From contig JAKURV010000007.1 in NCBI GenBank assembly GCA_022452035.1, positions 24,168 through 88,167 on the forward strand: 64,000 bases of DNA, in the 5' to 3' direction. The stretch is from Acidimicrobiales bacterium. Lineage in GTDB: Bacteria; Actinomycetota; Acidimicrobiia; Acidimicrobiales; MedAcidi-G1. A program made the position numbers and the translations under genes. The notes beneath the pieces were generated by a model. That model saw only the letters and a program-made list of their open reading frames with translations. It had not been told where the DNA came from and did no database searches. Numbering within the stretch: position 1 is the first letter of the stretch; each line of letters begins with the position of its first letter. Shown in pieces: positions 45,104 to 54,112 of the stretch.

Positions 45104-46630
45104 ATGACCGCTACCCGGCGACGCCGAAGAGACCGCAGCGCTCGGTCCCGGTCACGGGCATCGGACGTCGTCCAGAAGCTCGAACGGCGGATCCCCTACT
45201 ACGACCTGCTCGAGGAGGACGGCCTCGACCTGATCCAGGTGCACGCCGACCGGATCCTGGCCGAGGTCGGGATCGAGGTGTGGGGCGACGAGGTCACCAT
45301 CGAGCTGTTCCGCGACGCCGGGGCCACCGTTGACGGACCGCGGCTCCGCTTCGACCCCGGCCTCGTGACCGACATCGTCACCCGCAGCGCCCCTAGTGAG
45401 TTTGTGCAGCACTCCCGGGACCCCGAGCGGTCGGTGACCATCGGGGGTAAACACACCGTGTTCGCCCCTGGGTACGGCATGCCCTTTGTCCGGGACCTGG
45501 ACCGGGGGCGTCGCTACGGCACCATGGCCGACCTCGAGGACCTAGTAAAGATCAACCACACCCTGGAGTGGACGCAGCACTCGAGCCTGGTGATCTGTGA
45601 ACCGACTGACGTCGCGGTCAACAAGCGCCACCTGGACATGCTGGCACTCCACTTCCAGCACTCCTCCAAGCCGCTTCTGGGAGCCATCACCGCACCCGAG
45701 CGGGCGCTGGACTCCATCGAGATGGCCCGCATCGTTTTCGGCACCGACCGCCTCGACGAGCACTGCGTGATCATGGCCAACATCAATGTGAACTCGCCGC
45801 TGGTGTACGACGGTGCGGTCACCAAGGTGATCCGGCACTACGCGGCGGCCGGCCAGGGCATGGTCATCTGCCCGTTCATCCTGGGCGGGGCTATGGGGCC
45901 GGTGACCCCGGCCGGCGCGGTGGCCCAGGCCCACGCCGAGGCCATGGTGGGGATGGCCCTCACCCAACTGGTCCGTCCCGGCGCGCCGGCCATTTACGGA
46001 AACTTCCTGACCACCATGTCACTGCGGTCTGGCGCCCCAACGTTCGGTACCCCTGAGGCCGGGCTGGCCTACTTCGCTGTCGGCCAGTTGGCGCGACGCC
46101 TGGGCGTACCTGTGCGCTGTGGCGGCTCTTTCACCTCGTCCAAGTTGCCCGACGCCCAGGCCGCCCAAGAGAGCGCCGCCTCGCTGTACACGGCGATGAT
46201 GGCCGGAGCGAACTTCGTGCTGCACGCCGCAGGCTGGCTGGAGGGTGGCCTGGTAATGGACTACGAGAAGCTGGTGCTCGACAACGACAGGCTGGGAATG
46301 ACCCACCACCTGCTCCGCGGCATGGCCCTGGATGACAACGCCTTCGCCATGGGCGGCTTCCACGAGGTGGGGCCGGGTAGCCACTTCCTCGGATCGGCCC
46401 ACACCCTGGCCAACTACGAGACCGCCTACTACGAGGCCGCCTTTGGTGACTCGGCCTCGTGGGAGCAGTGGAGCGAGGAGGGCGAGCTGGATGCTCGACA
46501 GCGGGCCAACGCCGACTGGAAGGCCCGCCTAGCCAACCACGAGTCGCCACCCCTGCCGGCCGGTGTGGACGAGGCCCTGGCCGAGTTCGTGGAGCGTAGG
46601 AAGGCGTCAATGGACGACGCCTGGTACTAG
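45104..46630 (+). CDS. MttB-family (trimethylamine/betaine methyltransferase-like) protein
   Basis: 508 residues in one uninterrupted frame, so it belongs to the non-pyrrolysine branch of the MttB superfamily. The Arg-rich N-terminus is followed by YDLLEEDGLDLIQVHADRIL (in part), FAPGYGMPFVRDL, GSFTSSKLPDAQAAQE near residue 345 and HAAGWLEGG, all typical. Characterised non-Pyl members demethylate glycine betaine or related quaternary amines onto a corrinoid protein. No corrinoid protein gene is adjacent. A dimethylglycine-dehydrogenase-like gene follows after 63 bases, which supports betaine as substrate. GGGAGG upstream of the ATG at 45104. Confidence 0.87.
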   Translation: MTATRRRRRDRSARSRSRASDVVQKLERRIPYYDLLEEDGLDLIQVHADRILAEVGIEVWGDEVTIELFRDAGATVDGPRLRFDPGLVTDIVTRSAPSEFVQHSRDPERSVTIGGKHTVFAPGYGMPFVRDLDRGRRYGTMADLEDLVKINHTLEWTQHSSLVICEPTDVAVNKRHLDMLALHFQHSSKPLLGAITAPERALDSIEMARIVFGTDRLDEHCVIMANINVNSPLVYDGAVTKVIRHYAAAGQGMVICPFILGGAMGPVTPAGAVAQAHAEAMVGMALTQLVRPGAPAIYGNFLTTMSLRSGAPTFGTPEAGLAYFAVGQLARRLGVPVRCGGSFTSSKLPDAQAAQESAASLYTAMMAGANFVLHAAGWLEGGLVMDYEKLVLDNDRLGMTHHLLRGMALDDNAFAMGGFHEVGPGSHFLGSAHTLANYETAYYEAAFGDSASWEQWSEEGELDARQRANADWKARLANHESPPLPAGVDEALAEFVERRKASMDDAWY

Positions 46631-46693
46631 GCCCACTTGCCGGCAGGAACGCGTACCAACCGGAACACCCAACTACCAAAAGGCGAACGAGGA

Positions 46694-49138
46694 ATGAGGA
46701 CGAGAGTCGATGCGGTGGTCATCGGTGGCGGCGTCACTGGTGTCAGTGTGCTGTACCACCTGGCCAAGATGGGCATGAACAACTGCATGCTGGTCGAACG
46801 GGCCGAACTCACTGCCGGATCCACCTGGCATGCCGCGGGAGTCGTCCACACCGTCAACTCCGACCCCAACATCGCCTCCCTTCAGTCCTACACCCTGGCC
46901 CTATACGCCGAGATCGAAGCGCTGTCCGGCGTCTCCTGTGGCACGCGCTGGCCGGGAGGCCTCTACCTGGCCTCCACACCCGAGCGCCTCGACTACCTGC
47001 GCCTCGAGCGGGCCAAGGCCCGATACATGGGCATGGATGCCGACTTCATCTCCATGGATGAGGTGAAGCGCCTAAATCCGCTGATTAACACCGACGAGTA
47101 CCTGGGCGCCCTGTTCGAACCGGCGGATGGGAGCGTCGACCCATCGGGCGTGACCAACGCCTACGCCAGGTCAGCCATCCACCACGGTGCCGAGATCATC
47201 CGGAACAACCCGGTCCATGACCTGACGCAGCGACCCGACGGCTCATGGGACGTCCACACCGAGAAGGGGCTCATCAACGCCGAGGTGGTCGTGAACGCCG
47301 GTGGCCTGTGGGCTCGGGAGCTGGGCCGATTGGTCGGCGTCGAACTGCCCCTACTGCCCATGGAGCACCAGTACGTGATCACCGAGGAACTGCAAGAAAT
47401 CGTCGACCACGACGGCGAGCTGGCGGTGACCATTGACTACGAGGGTGGCGTCTACACCCGGCAGGAGGGCAACGGTCTGCTGGTGGGAACCTATGAGAAC
47501 GCCGGAAAACCCTGGTCCGTCGACACCACACCCCTGGACTTCGGGATGCGCCTGCTGACTCCCGACCTGGAGCGGTTCGCCGACCGGATCGAGGTTGCCC
47601 AGCAGCGAATGCCCGCCCTTGCCTCCTCCGGCATCGCCCGGGTCGTTAATGGCCCATTTACCTTCGCCCCGGACGGCAACCCACTCATCGGCCCGGTCCC
47701 TGGTATCGACAACTACTGGGTGGCCTGCGCGGTGATGGCCGGGCTCTGCCAGGCCGGCGGTGTCGGCCTGTGCCTGGCCCAGTGGATCATTGACGGTGAG
47801 CCGGAGATGGACGTGTACGCCATGGACGTGGGCCGGTTCGGAGGCTTCGCCACCAGGGATTACACCTTCCTGAAGTCCCAGGAGAACTACCGGCGACGCT
47901 TCATGCTCACCTACCCCAACGAGGAGCTGCCGGCGGCCCGGGAATGGCGGACTACGCCGTCGTACAACGCCCTGGACTCCCAGGGAGCGGTGTGGGGCGC
48001 ATCCTTCGGCTTGGAGCACGCCCTCTGGTTTTCCCCGGAGGGACCCGGACAGATCGAGATCCCCACCTTCCGCCGGTCCAACGCATTTGGGCCCGTCGCT
48101 GAGGAGTGCCGGGCCGTGCGCACTGGTGTCGGCCTCCTGGAGATCGCCAACTTCGCCAAGTACGAAGTCTCTGGTCCCGGAGCTGCTCGCTTCCTGGACG
48201 GCATCGTGGCCAACCACCTGCCGAAGGTCGGGCGCCTGACCCTCACCCCGGTCCTGACCCCGAAGGGTCGGCTAGCCGCTGACCTGACGGTGGGGCGCCT
48301 AGCCGAGGACCGGTTCGTGCTGTTCGGCTCGGGTGCCATGCCGGCCATCACCATGCGGCTGTTCCTGCAGCGCCTCCCTGATGAGGGGGTGGCGGTCGTC
48401 GACCGGAGCGAGGACCTGCTGGGCTGGTCCCTCTCCGGTCCGGATTCTCGGGACCTCCTGGGTCGGCTAACCGACGACGACGTCTCCAACCACGGCTTGC
48501 GGTTCCGGGACCTGCGGGAGATGACGGTGGGTGGGGTGCCGGTAGTGCTGGCCCGTCTTTCGTTTACCGGGGAGTTGGGCTACGAGCTTTACTGCGCCGG
48601 GGAGCACCAGGAAACCTTGCGGCAGGCCATCGTGGCGGCCGGTGGATCCGGAGGGAAGGGCCGCCACCTGGACGTCACCCCGTTCGGAGGCCGGGCCTTC
48701 ATGTCCCTGCGCCTAGAGAAAGGGTTTGGTGTGTGGAACCTGGAGTACCGGCCTGACTTCACCCCGGCCGAGGCCGGCATGTCGCGGTTTGTAAAGGTGA
48801 ATAAGCCAGCCGACTTCATCGGCCGGGAGGCGGCCATGGATGAGTTGGAGCGGGGCCCGTCTCGCCGCCTGGTCACCCTGGTCATAAACGCCGACGACGC
48901 CGACGCCATCCACGACGAGCCCGTGTTCCACGCTGGCGAGTGCGTGGGTTTCCTTACCTCCGGCGGCTTCGCCCACCACATCGGCTGCAGCGTCGGACTG
49001 GGCTATGTCCCCACCCATCTCGCCGACGGGTCCTCCGGCCTTGACGGCTTCGAAGTCGAGATCCTGGGACAAATGCGTCCAGCCCGCCTCCAGCTGGAAC
49101 CCTTGTACGATCCCGCCGGCGAGCGGATGCGCGGCTGA
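46694..49138 (+). CDS. Dimethylglycine/sarcosine dehydrogenase-like FAD and folate protein
   Basis: 814 residues in two halves. The N-terminal ~430 residues are a DAO-type FAD domain (VVIGGGVTGVSVLYHLAK; His46 in GSTWHAAG is the covalent-flavin position of dimethylglycine dehydrogenase). The C-terminal half is GcvT/aminomethyltransferase-like (FRRSNAFGPVAEECRAVR, then GLGYVPTHL near the end) and would capture the released C1 unit on tetrahydrofolate. The reaction is oxidative N-demethylation of dimethylglycine or sarcosine. AGGCGAACGAGGA lies before the ATG at 46694. It follows the MttB-like gene and precedes a sarcosine-oxidase-like gene. Confidence 0.9.
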   Translation: MRTRVDAVVIGGGVTGVSVLYHLAKMGMNNCMLVERAELTAGSTWHAAGVVHTVNSDPNIASLQSYTLALYAEIEALSGVSCGTRWPGGLYLASTPERLDYLRLERAKARYMGMDADFISMDEVKRLNPLINTDEYLGALFEPADGSVDPSGVTNAYARSAIHHGAEIIRNNPVHDLTQRPDGSWDVHTEKGLINAEVVVNAGGLWARELGRLVGVELPLLPMEHQYVITEELQEIVDHDGELAVTIDYEGGVYTRQEGNGLLVGTYENAGKPWSVDTTPLDFGMRLLTPDLERFADRIEVAQQRMPALASSGIARVVNGPFTFAPDGNPLIGPVPGIDNYWVACAVMAGLCQAGGVGLCLAQWIIDGEPEMDVYAMDVGRFGGFATRDYTFLKSQENYRRRFMLTYPNEELPAAREWRTTPSYNALDSQGAVWGASFGLEHALWFSPEGPGQIEIPTFRRSNAFGPVAEECRAVRTGVGLLEIANFAKYEVSGPGAARFLDGIVANHLPKVGRLTLTPVLTPKGRLAADLTVGRLAEDRFVLFGSGAMPAITMRLFLQRLPDEGVAVVDRSEDLLGWSLSGPDSRDLLGRLTDDDVSNHGLRFRDLREMTVGGVPVVLARLSFTGELGYELYCAGEHQETLRQAIVAAGGSGGKGRHLDVTPFGGRAFMSLRLEKGFGVWNLEYRPDFTPAEAGMSRFVKVNKPADFIGREAAMDELERGPSRRLVTLVINADDADAIHDEPVFHAGECVGFLTSGGFAHHIGCSVGLGYVPTHLADGSSGLDGFEVEILGQMRPARLQLEPLYDPAGERMRG

Positions 49139-49160
49139 GCCGATCAGCCGCCCTCCTTCG

Positions 49161-49179
49161 AGCGTCCCCGGTGGACGCT
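49161..49179. terminator. 7-bp hairpin after the dehydrogenase gene
   Basis: AGCGTCC (49161-49167) pairs with GGACGCT (49173-49179) around loop CCGGT in the 112-base gap between two co-directional genes. A strong short hairpin with no U tract; it may attenuate read-through or protect the upstream mRNA's 3' end. Confidence 0.5.
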
Positions 49180-49250
49180 GATAATCCGAGTGACGAGACG
49201 TTCAGCCTGTGCGCCCCCGGCGTGCAGCCAGAGTGATCCGAGGAAGCATC

Positions 49251-50564
49251 ATGAGTGACAACGAACGCTACGACGCCATCATTATCGGCGCCGGCGTGAT
49301 TGGCGGCGCCACTGCCTTCGAGTTGGCCAAGAAGGGCTGGAAGACCCTCAACGTCGACAAACTGCCAGCGTCCGGCTACGGGTCGACGAGCAACTCGTGC
49401 GCCATCGTGCGCGCCCACTACTCAACATATGACGGCGTGGCCATGGCCTACGAAGGCTTCTCCTATTGGAAGGACTGGTCGAACTACCTGGACAGCGAGG
49501 ACGAGCGCGGCCACGCCCTGTACATGCAGTGTGGCACCGTCCTATTCATGCTCGAGGGCGGACACCACGAAAAGGTCCTGCCGCTGTTCGACGAGGTGGG
49601 CGTGCCCTACGAGATACTGGACAACGATCAGCTCCGGGAGCGCTACCCGTTCTACGAGCACGGCACCCACGGCGAACCATGCCGTCCCGAAGACGATCGC
49701 TTCTGGACCGAGCCGGAGGGAGAGTTGATCGGCGCTCTCTACACCCCTGACTCGGGTTATGTCAGCGACCCCCAGCTAGCCACCCACAACCTGCAGCGGG
49801 CCACCGAGGCCAAGGGTGGCGAGTTCCGCTTCAATACTGAGGTGGTCGAAGTCCGGCGGGCCGATAACCGGGTGACCGGGATCACGCTGGCCGACGGTAC
49901 CGAGGTCGATGCACCGGTGGTGGTCAACGTGGCCGGACCGCACTCGTTTGTCATCAACAAGATGGCCGGCGTGTACGACTCCATGAACATCAAGACCAAG
50001 GCCCTGCGCCACGAGGTGCACCACGTCCCGGCGCCGACCAACTTGGATTTCGAAAAGGATGGCCTTCACTCGTCGGACTCCGACCTGGCCATCTACGTGC
50101 GGCCCGAGTCGGGCAACAACATCCTTATCGGCTCCGAAGACCCAGCATGCGACGCGCAGGTCTGGGTGGACGACCCCGACGTCTTCGATGACGTGGTGAC
50201 CGACGAGCAGTGGAACGCCCAGGTACTGCGCCTGGCCCGCCGCATGCCCGACCTCGGTGTGCCGTCCGAGAAGAAGGGCATCGTCGACCTCTACGACGTG
50301 TCCGACGACTGGATCCCTATCTACGACCGGACCGACCTGGCCGGTTTCTACGTAGCCATCGGGTCGAGCGGCAATCAGTTCAAGAACGCCCCGGTGGCCG
50401 GCTACTGCATGGCCGAGCTGATCGAGGCCGTCGAGGGGGGCCACGACCACGACACCGACCCTTTGGTGGTCGCCGGTGTCTACACGGGCCTTGAGATGGA
50501 CATGGGCTTCTACCGGCGCAACCGGGAGATCAACCCCAACAGTTCGTTCTCAGTAAACGGCTGA
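49251..50564 (+). CDS. Sarcosine oxidase beta-like FAD-dependent oxidoreductase
   Basis: 437 residues of the DAO fold. DAIIIGAGVIGGATAFELAK near residue 8 is the FAD loop, then GSTSNSCAIVRAHYS near residue 44; GYVSDPQLATHNLQRA near residue 175 and VVNVAGPHSF near residue 225 are typical of SoxB-like proteins; SSGNQFKNAPVAG near residue 382 closes the FAD site. It probably oxidises sarcosine or a related secondary amine to glycine and formaldehyde. No alpha, gamma or delta subunits of heterotetrameric sarcosine oxidase are present, so it may act alone. CGAGGAAGC precedes the ATG at 49251. Confidence 0.83.
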   Translation: MSDNERYDAIIIGAGVIGGATAFELAKKGWKTLNVDKLPASGYGSTSNSCAIVRAHYSTYDGVAMAYEGFSYWKDWSNYLDSEDERGHALYMQCGTVLFMLEGGHHEKVLPLFDEVGVPYEILDNDQLRERYPFYEHGTHGEPCRPEDDRFWTEPEGELIGALYTPDSGYVSDPQLATHNLQRATEAKGGEFRFNTEVVEVRRADNRVTGITLADGTEVDAPVVVNVAGPHSFVINKMAGVYDSMNIKTKALRHEVHHVPAPTNLDFEKDGLHSSDSDLAIYVRPESGNNILIGSEDPACDAQVWVDDPDVFDDVVTDEQWNAQVLRLARRMPDLGVPSEKKGIVDLYDVSDDWIPIYDRTDLAGFYVAIGSSGNQFKNAPVAGYCMAELIEAVEGGHDHDTDPLVVAGVYTGLEMDMGFYRRNREINPNSSFSVNG

Positions 50565-50654
50565 CCGAGGTCTTGACTATTACCTGACCCCGTTCGGGGG
50601 AGGATGCCGATCCGTTGGGAACACGGTGAGCGGACCCGAGGAATACGTCGTTGG

Positions 50655-51326
50655 TCAGGATCCGTCCGTGGGATCCACCACTCGGAAGATGCGCCTCAGC
50701 TCGTCGCGGGTGTAATCGGCGCTGAGTGACTCTTCGTCTCCGGGTTCCTCAGCAAGGACCCGTGGTTCGGCGTCGTACTCGAGGCGTAAGGCTCGGCTGA
50801 GCGCCCCGTGCATTGCGTAGGTGCCGACTATGTAAGCCAACTCCAGGATCTCCTCGTCGGACAGGTGGTCCCGAAGGGCATCGAACACGCCATCGGGGAC
50901 CCGACCGTGTTGGATAGACAGGGCGTCGGTGAAGGCCAGGACGGCCCGCTCGGCGTCGTCGAAGCAATCGGCTGTCTCCCAAGACTCGATGGCAGCGATC
51001 TTCTCGTCGGGGATGCCGACGGTTCGACAGGACTTGCAGTGCTGGGAGTAGACGAACCGGCTACCCACACACCAGCCAACCCGGGTTTGGCCAAGTTCTC
51101 GGAGCTTCGGGTCGAGCAGGCGCCGGGAACTCCGGTACAGGGCAAATCCCGCCACGGCATGGTCGAACACGTCGGGAACCAGGGCAAAGGTGGTCCACCA
51201 GTCACCCGGAGTACCCGTCGGGGTGCCGGGCTCGTCGACCGGGTCCCGGTCGCCGAACAGCAACTGGAAGATCGGCTCGGCTCCCGGATGAAGATCAGCC
51301 CTACGGACCTGCCGCAACCGTGCCAT
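50655..51326 (-). CDS. Carboxymuconolactone decarboxylase (AhpD-like) domain protein
   Basis: 223 residues. The CMD/AhpD core spans residues ~50-170: LRELGQTRVGWCVGSRFVYS, then QHCKSCR with two Cys in a C-x2-C arrangement preceded by His, and LSDEEILELAYIVGTYAMHG. AhpD-type proteins use C-x2-C for thiol-peroxide chemistry; others decarboxylate gamma-carboxymuconolactone. The C-x2-C favours redox use. ATG at 51326. Codirectional with the RDD gene 84 bases upstream of it. Confidence 0.78.
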   Translation of the reverse strand: MARLRQVRRADLHPGAEPIFQLLFGDRDPVDEPGTPTGTPGDWWTTFALVPDVFDHAVAGFALYRSSRRLLDPKLRELGQTRVGWCVGSRFVYSQHCKSCRTVGIPDEKIAAIESWETADCFDDAERAVLAFTDALSIQHGRVPDGVFDALRDHLSDEEILELAYIVGTYAMHGALSRALRLEYDAEPRVLAEEPGDEESLSADYTRDELRRIFRVVDPTDGS

Positions 51327-51410
51327 AGCCGGATGGTAGGGCTAGCCCGTAGACCGGTCCTCAGCCGGGCGACCGCCTACCCAGACCGGTTTCCTGCAGT
51401 CCGGGTGGGG

Positions 51411-51974
51411 TCAACTAATGATGGGGCTCTCTGGCAAAGGCGGCCCGGTGTCAACCCCCGCAGGTGAGCCGACGAGCACTCGGGTCTTGAAGACCTTGTC
51501 GATGAGGCGTTGGTTCTTGGAGTCCCACAGCGGCCAGAGAATGTCGATGAGTTGGAGGGCGTTGCCGATGCCTTGGATCCCACCGACGATGCCTGGGACC
51601 AGCCAGCGACCCACACCCTTGGCGCCACCCGGGACTAGACCCGAATCTCCGTCGACCAGGTGAATGCCAAGGCGCCGCTTACCGGGTGTCAGGCCGGTGA
51701 CGCCCTGGCGGTAGCCGAACAGCCATCCGCCCCAAATGAGGCATCCGAGGCCCAGGATCCCCCCGATCACGATTAACAGGACCGCCGAGCTGTCAAACGA
51801 AAATCCCTCTGGTACGCCCGGGCGGCCTTCGTCCCATGCCACGACGAAGCCAGCAATAAAGATCGCTCCGGGTACCACGGCAGCGCCGAAGAAAATCAGG
51901 AGATCGATAATGGCCGCCTTGCCCCGTGTCCACCACGTGGCGGCCACTAGGGCGGTGTTCTCAGACTCGTCCAT
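51411..51974 (-). CDS. RDD-family membrane protein
   Basis: 187 residues with three hydrophobic spans (about residues 19-45, 64-88 and 120-140). GKAAIIDLLIFFGAAVV near the N-terminus has the Asp of the RDD motif, GLTPGKRRLGIHLVD near residue 90 is the second conserved block, and NQRLIDKVFKTRVL near the C-terminus is the third. RDD proteins are membrane proteins of mostly unknown function, some linked to ion exchange. ATG at 51974 with CTCC-complement purine-rich GGAGG not evident. Divergent from the phytanoyl-CoA-dioxygenase-like gene. Confidence 0.82.
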   Translation of the reverse strand: MDESENTALVAATWWTRGKAAIIDLLIFFGAAVVPGAIFIAGFVVAWDEGRPGVPEGFSFDSSAVLLIVIGGILGLGCLIWGGWLFGYRQGVTGLTPGKRRLGIHLVDGDSGLVPGGAKGVGRWLVPGIVGGIQGIGNALQLIDILWPLWDSKNQRLIDKVFKTRVLVGSPAGVDTGPPLPESPIIS

Positions 51975-52030
51975 GAGGGGAGGCTAGGACAACAACCCGC
52001 CAATGCTTCCGGCTCTACGGTGTGCGACGC

Positions 52031-52855
52031 ATGGCCACTGCCTGGACTACCTCCCTGACCGACGGTCAAAAAAGCGCCTTCGTCGAAGACGGTGTGGTCC
52101 ACGTGCCGAGCGCCGTCGACGCCGACCTGTTGACGGAGATCAAGGACCTCGCCGACCGGCAGCTCGCCGAACCGGGCCCCTGGGTTACCGACACCGGTCC
52201 TGAACAGGCGGCCGGTCGGCTCTTCACCACCCGATACCTGTGGCGCACCGAGCCGGCAATGCGACGCTTCGTGTTCGAGTCCGGTATAGCCGAGTTGGCC
52301 GCGTCCCTGATGGGTTCCGCCACGGTTCGCTTCTACTTCGACCACCTGCTGGTGAAGGAGCCAGGCACAGAATCGCCCACCCCGTGGCACCAGGACATTC
52401 CGTACTGGCCGTTCCTGGGCCAGCAGATCTGTTCCGTATGGGTGGCGTGCACTGGGGCCAGCGTGCCCGAGAGCTCGCTGGAGTTCGTCCGCGGCTCACA
52501 CCGCTGGAACCGGTACTTCGCACCCGAGTCGTTCACCGGAGAATCGGCGTGGACGGCCGACTTCGTGGGCGAACGTTGTCCTGACATCGAGGCAGACCGT
52601 GACGCGTGGGACATCGTGGGCTTTGACGTGGAGCCGGGCGACGCCCTGGTGTTCTCGTCGTGGATCGTCCACGGTTCGCCGGGCAACGCCGGCACAAAGC
52701 GACGGACCGCCCTGTCCACCCGCTGGCTGGGGGACGACGCCGTCTGGGCACCGCACCCCGGCTGTGATCCGAGCGTCAGCCAGGACGACACCACAGCCAT
52801 CCCCGGCGAGTACCCGGCCGACGACAACCGCTTCCCCCTGGGCTGGTCGGCCTGA
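52031..52855 (+). CDS. Phytanoyl-CoA dioxygenase (PhyH) family protein
   Basis: About 274 residues of the Fe(II)/2-oxoglutarate double-stranded beta helix. H-x-D is in PWHQDIPYWP near residue 120 and the distal His in WIVHGSPGNAG near residue 217, followed by an Arg-containing strand (RTALSTRW) that would bind 2-oxoglutarate. The family hydroxylates acyl-CoAs and many secondary substrates such as ectoine. The ATG at 52031 starts MATAWTTSLTDGQ; an ATG three codons earlier (52022) is equally possible. Convergent with the MFS gene. Confidence 0.85.
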   Translation: MATAWTTSLTDGQKSAFVEDGVVHVPSAVDADLLTEIKDLADRQLAEPGPWVTDTGPEQAAGRLFTTRYLWRTEPAMRRFVFESGIAELAASLMGSATVRFYFDHLLVKEPGTESPTPWHQDIPYWPFLGQQICSVWVACTGASVPESSLEFVRGSHRWNRYFAPESFTGESAWTADFVGERCPDIEADRDAWDIVGFDVEPGDALVFSSWIVHGSPGNAGTKRRTALSTRWLGDDAVWAPHPGCDPSVSQDDTTAIPGEYPADDNRFPLGWSA

Positions 52856-52872
52856 CCACGGGAACAGGCGGG

Positions 52873-54060
52873 TCAGCGGTCGGCGCGCCGCACAAGGACC
52901 AGTGCGGCCAAGGCCAGCGCGGCGGCTACCAGGTACGGAGCTTCCACTCCCACCCGATCGAAGAGCAGGCCAGCCAGCAGCGGTCCCAGGATTCGTCCTG
53001 ACGCCCCCGCTCCCTGCTGCAATCCGAGAGCCGCTCCTCGGCCCTCGATGGGCACCGTCTCCACCGTGGCGTTGGACAACGTCGGCCCGAACACCCCCTG
53101 GCCCGTGACCAGCAGTACCAAGGCCACCGCCAGGCCGAACCAACCTCCCCCGGCCGCCAGCACGACCATGCCTGCGGCCACCAGGGCCAGGGAGGTACGC
53201 AGAGTCGGCCGGGTCCCCAGGCGGGCGTTGGCCGGACCCACGATCCGGGCCTGCACGAACACCATCATCAGGCCGATAGAGGCGAACAGCCCGTAGATCG
53301 TGGGATCCCCGACCTCCGGGAAGCGCCGCTCCACCAGCAGGGCGAACGTGGCCTCGAACCCGGCAAAACCCACCATGGCCACCATGGCCAGGCCGGCCAG
53401 GCGCCTCACGGCCGGTCCCGCCAAGCCCCAAGAGGCCAGTCCCCCAGTCCGGGGCTCCGGAGCGCTGGTCGGAGCCGCGCGCCCAGCCGGCAGGCGTACC
53501 AGAGCCACCAGGGCGTTGCCGGCAGCTAGAGCTGCGGCCACGAAGAACGGGAGCTCCCGACTACCCAGGGCAGCGATCGATCCGATCAGCGGACCGGCTA
53601 CGAAGCCCACCCCAAAGGCGGCGGCCAGCAGGCCCAGAAGTCGAGGCCGGTCCTCTGGCTCGGCCAGGTCGGCCACCGCGGCCTGGCCCACGGCGTACGA
53701 CGACCCGGACGCCCCGTCCAAGACCCGGCCCAAAAACAGCACCCACAAGGCACCGGCCAGACCAGTAACCAGGCTGCCCAGCGAAGAGCCGACCAGCGCA
53801 GCGACCAGCACTGGCTTACGCCCCACCCGGTCCGAGAGGCGCCCCCACAGCGGGGCGGCCACCATCTGGGCAGCCGAGAAAACGGCGAGCACCGCGGCGG
53901 CCACGGCCGGAGAGGCTCCAAACTCCTCGGCGTACAAGGGAAGGACGGGCAGCATGATCCCGAACCCCACCATGTCTAGAGCCACCGTGAACCACACCAC
54001 ACCGAAGCCTGGAGGGCGGGCGCGCCGACGATCCTCGGAGCCTTGTGGGTGGCGGGTCAC
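52873..54060 (-). CDS. Major facilitator superfamily transporter
   Basis: About 395 residues with some twelve hydrophobic segments. GRLSDRVGRKPVLVAALVGS near residue 60 is the MFS loop 2-3 motif, and VLDGASGSSYAVGQAAVADL near residue 105 the start of the fifth helix region. It ends VLVRRADR. It resembles tetracycline/multidrug efflux antiporters of the DHA1 type; substrate unknown. I start at GTG 54060 because the frame further left runs into the divergent valS start (54113). Its neighbours give no hint of substrate. Confidence 0.83.
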   Translation of the reverse strand: MTRHPQGSEDRRRARPPGFGVVWFTVALDMVGFGIMLPVLPLYAEEFGASPAVAAAVLAVFSAAQMVAAPLWGRLSDRVGRKPVLVAALVGSSLGSLVTGLAGALWVLFLGRVLDGASGSSYAVGQAAVADLAEPEDRPRLLGLLAAAFGVGFVAGPLIGSIAALGSRELPFFVAAALAAGNALVALVRLPAGRAAPTSAPEPRTGGLASWGLAGPAVRRLAGLAMVAMVGFAGFEATFALLVERRFPEVGDPTIYGLFASIGLMMVFVQARIVGPANARLGTRPTLRTSLALVAAGMVVLAAGGGWFGLAVALVLLVTGQGVFGPTLSNATVETVPIEGRGAALGLQQGAGASGRILGPLLAGLLFDRVGVEAPYLVAAALALAALVLVRRADR

Positions 54061-54112
54061 GGCGGCGCAGGCTAGCGGGGTGCCGGAAGCCCGCCGGTAG
54101 TCTCGGACGGTC

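Noticed and set aside
52056..52068. TGACCGACGGTCA palindrome
   Set aside because: It is inside the coding start of the PhyH-like gene (residues LTDGQ) and differs from the shared operator TGACGGNCCGTCA; probably coincidence.
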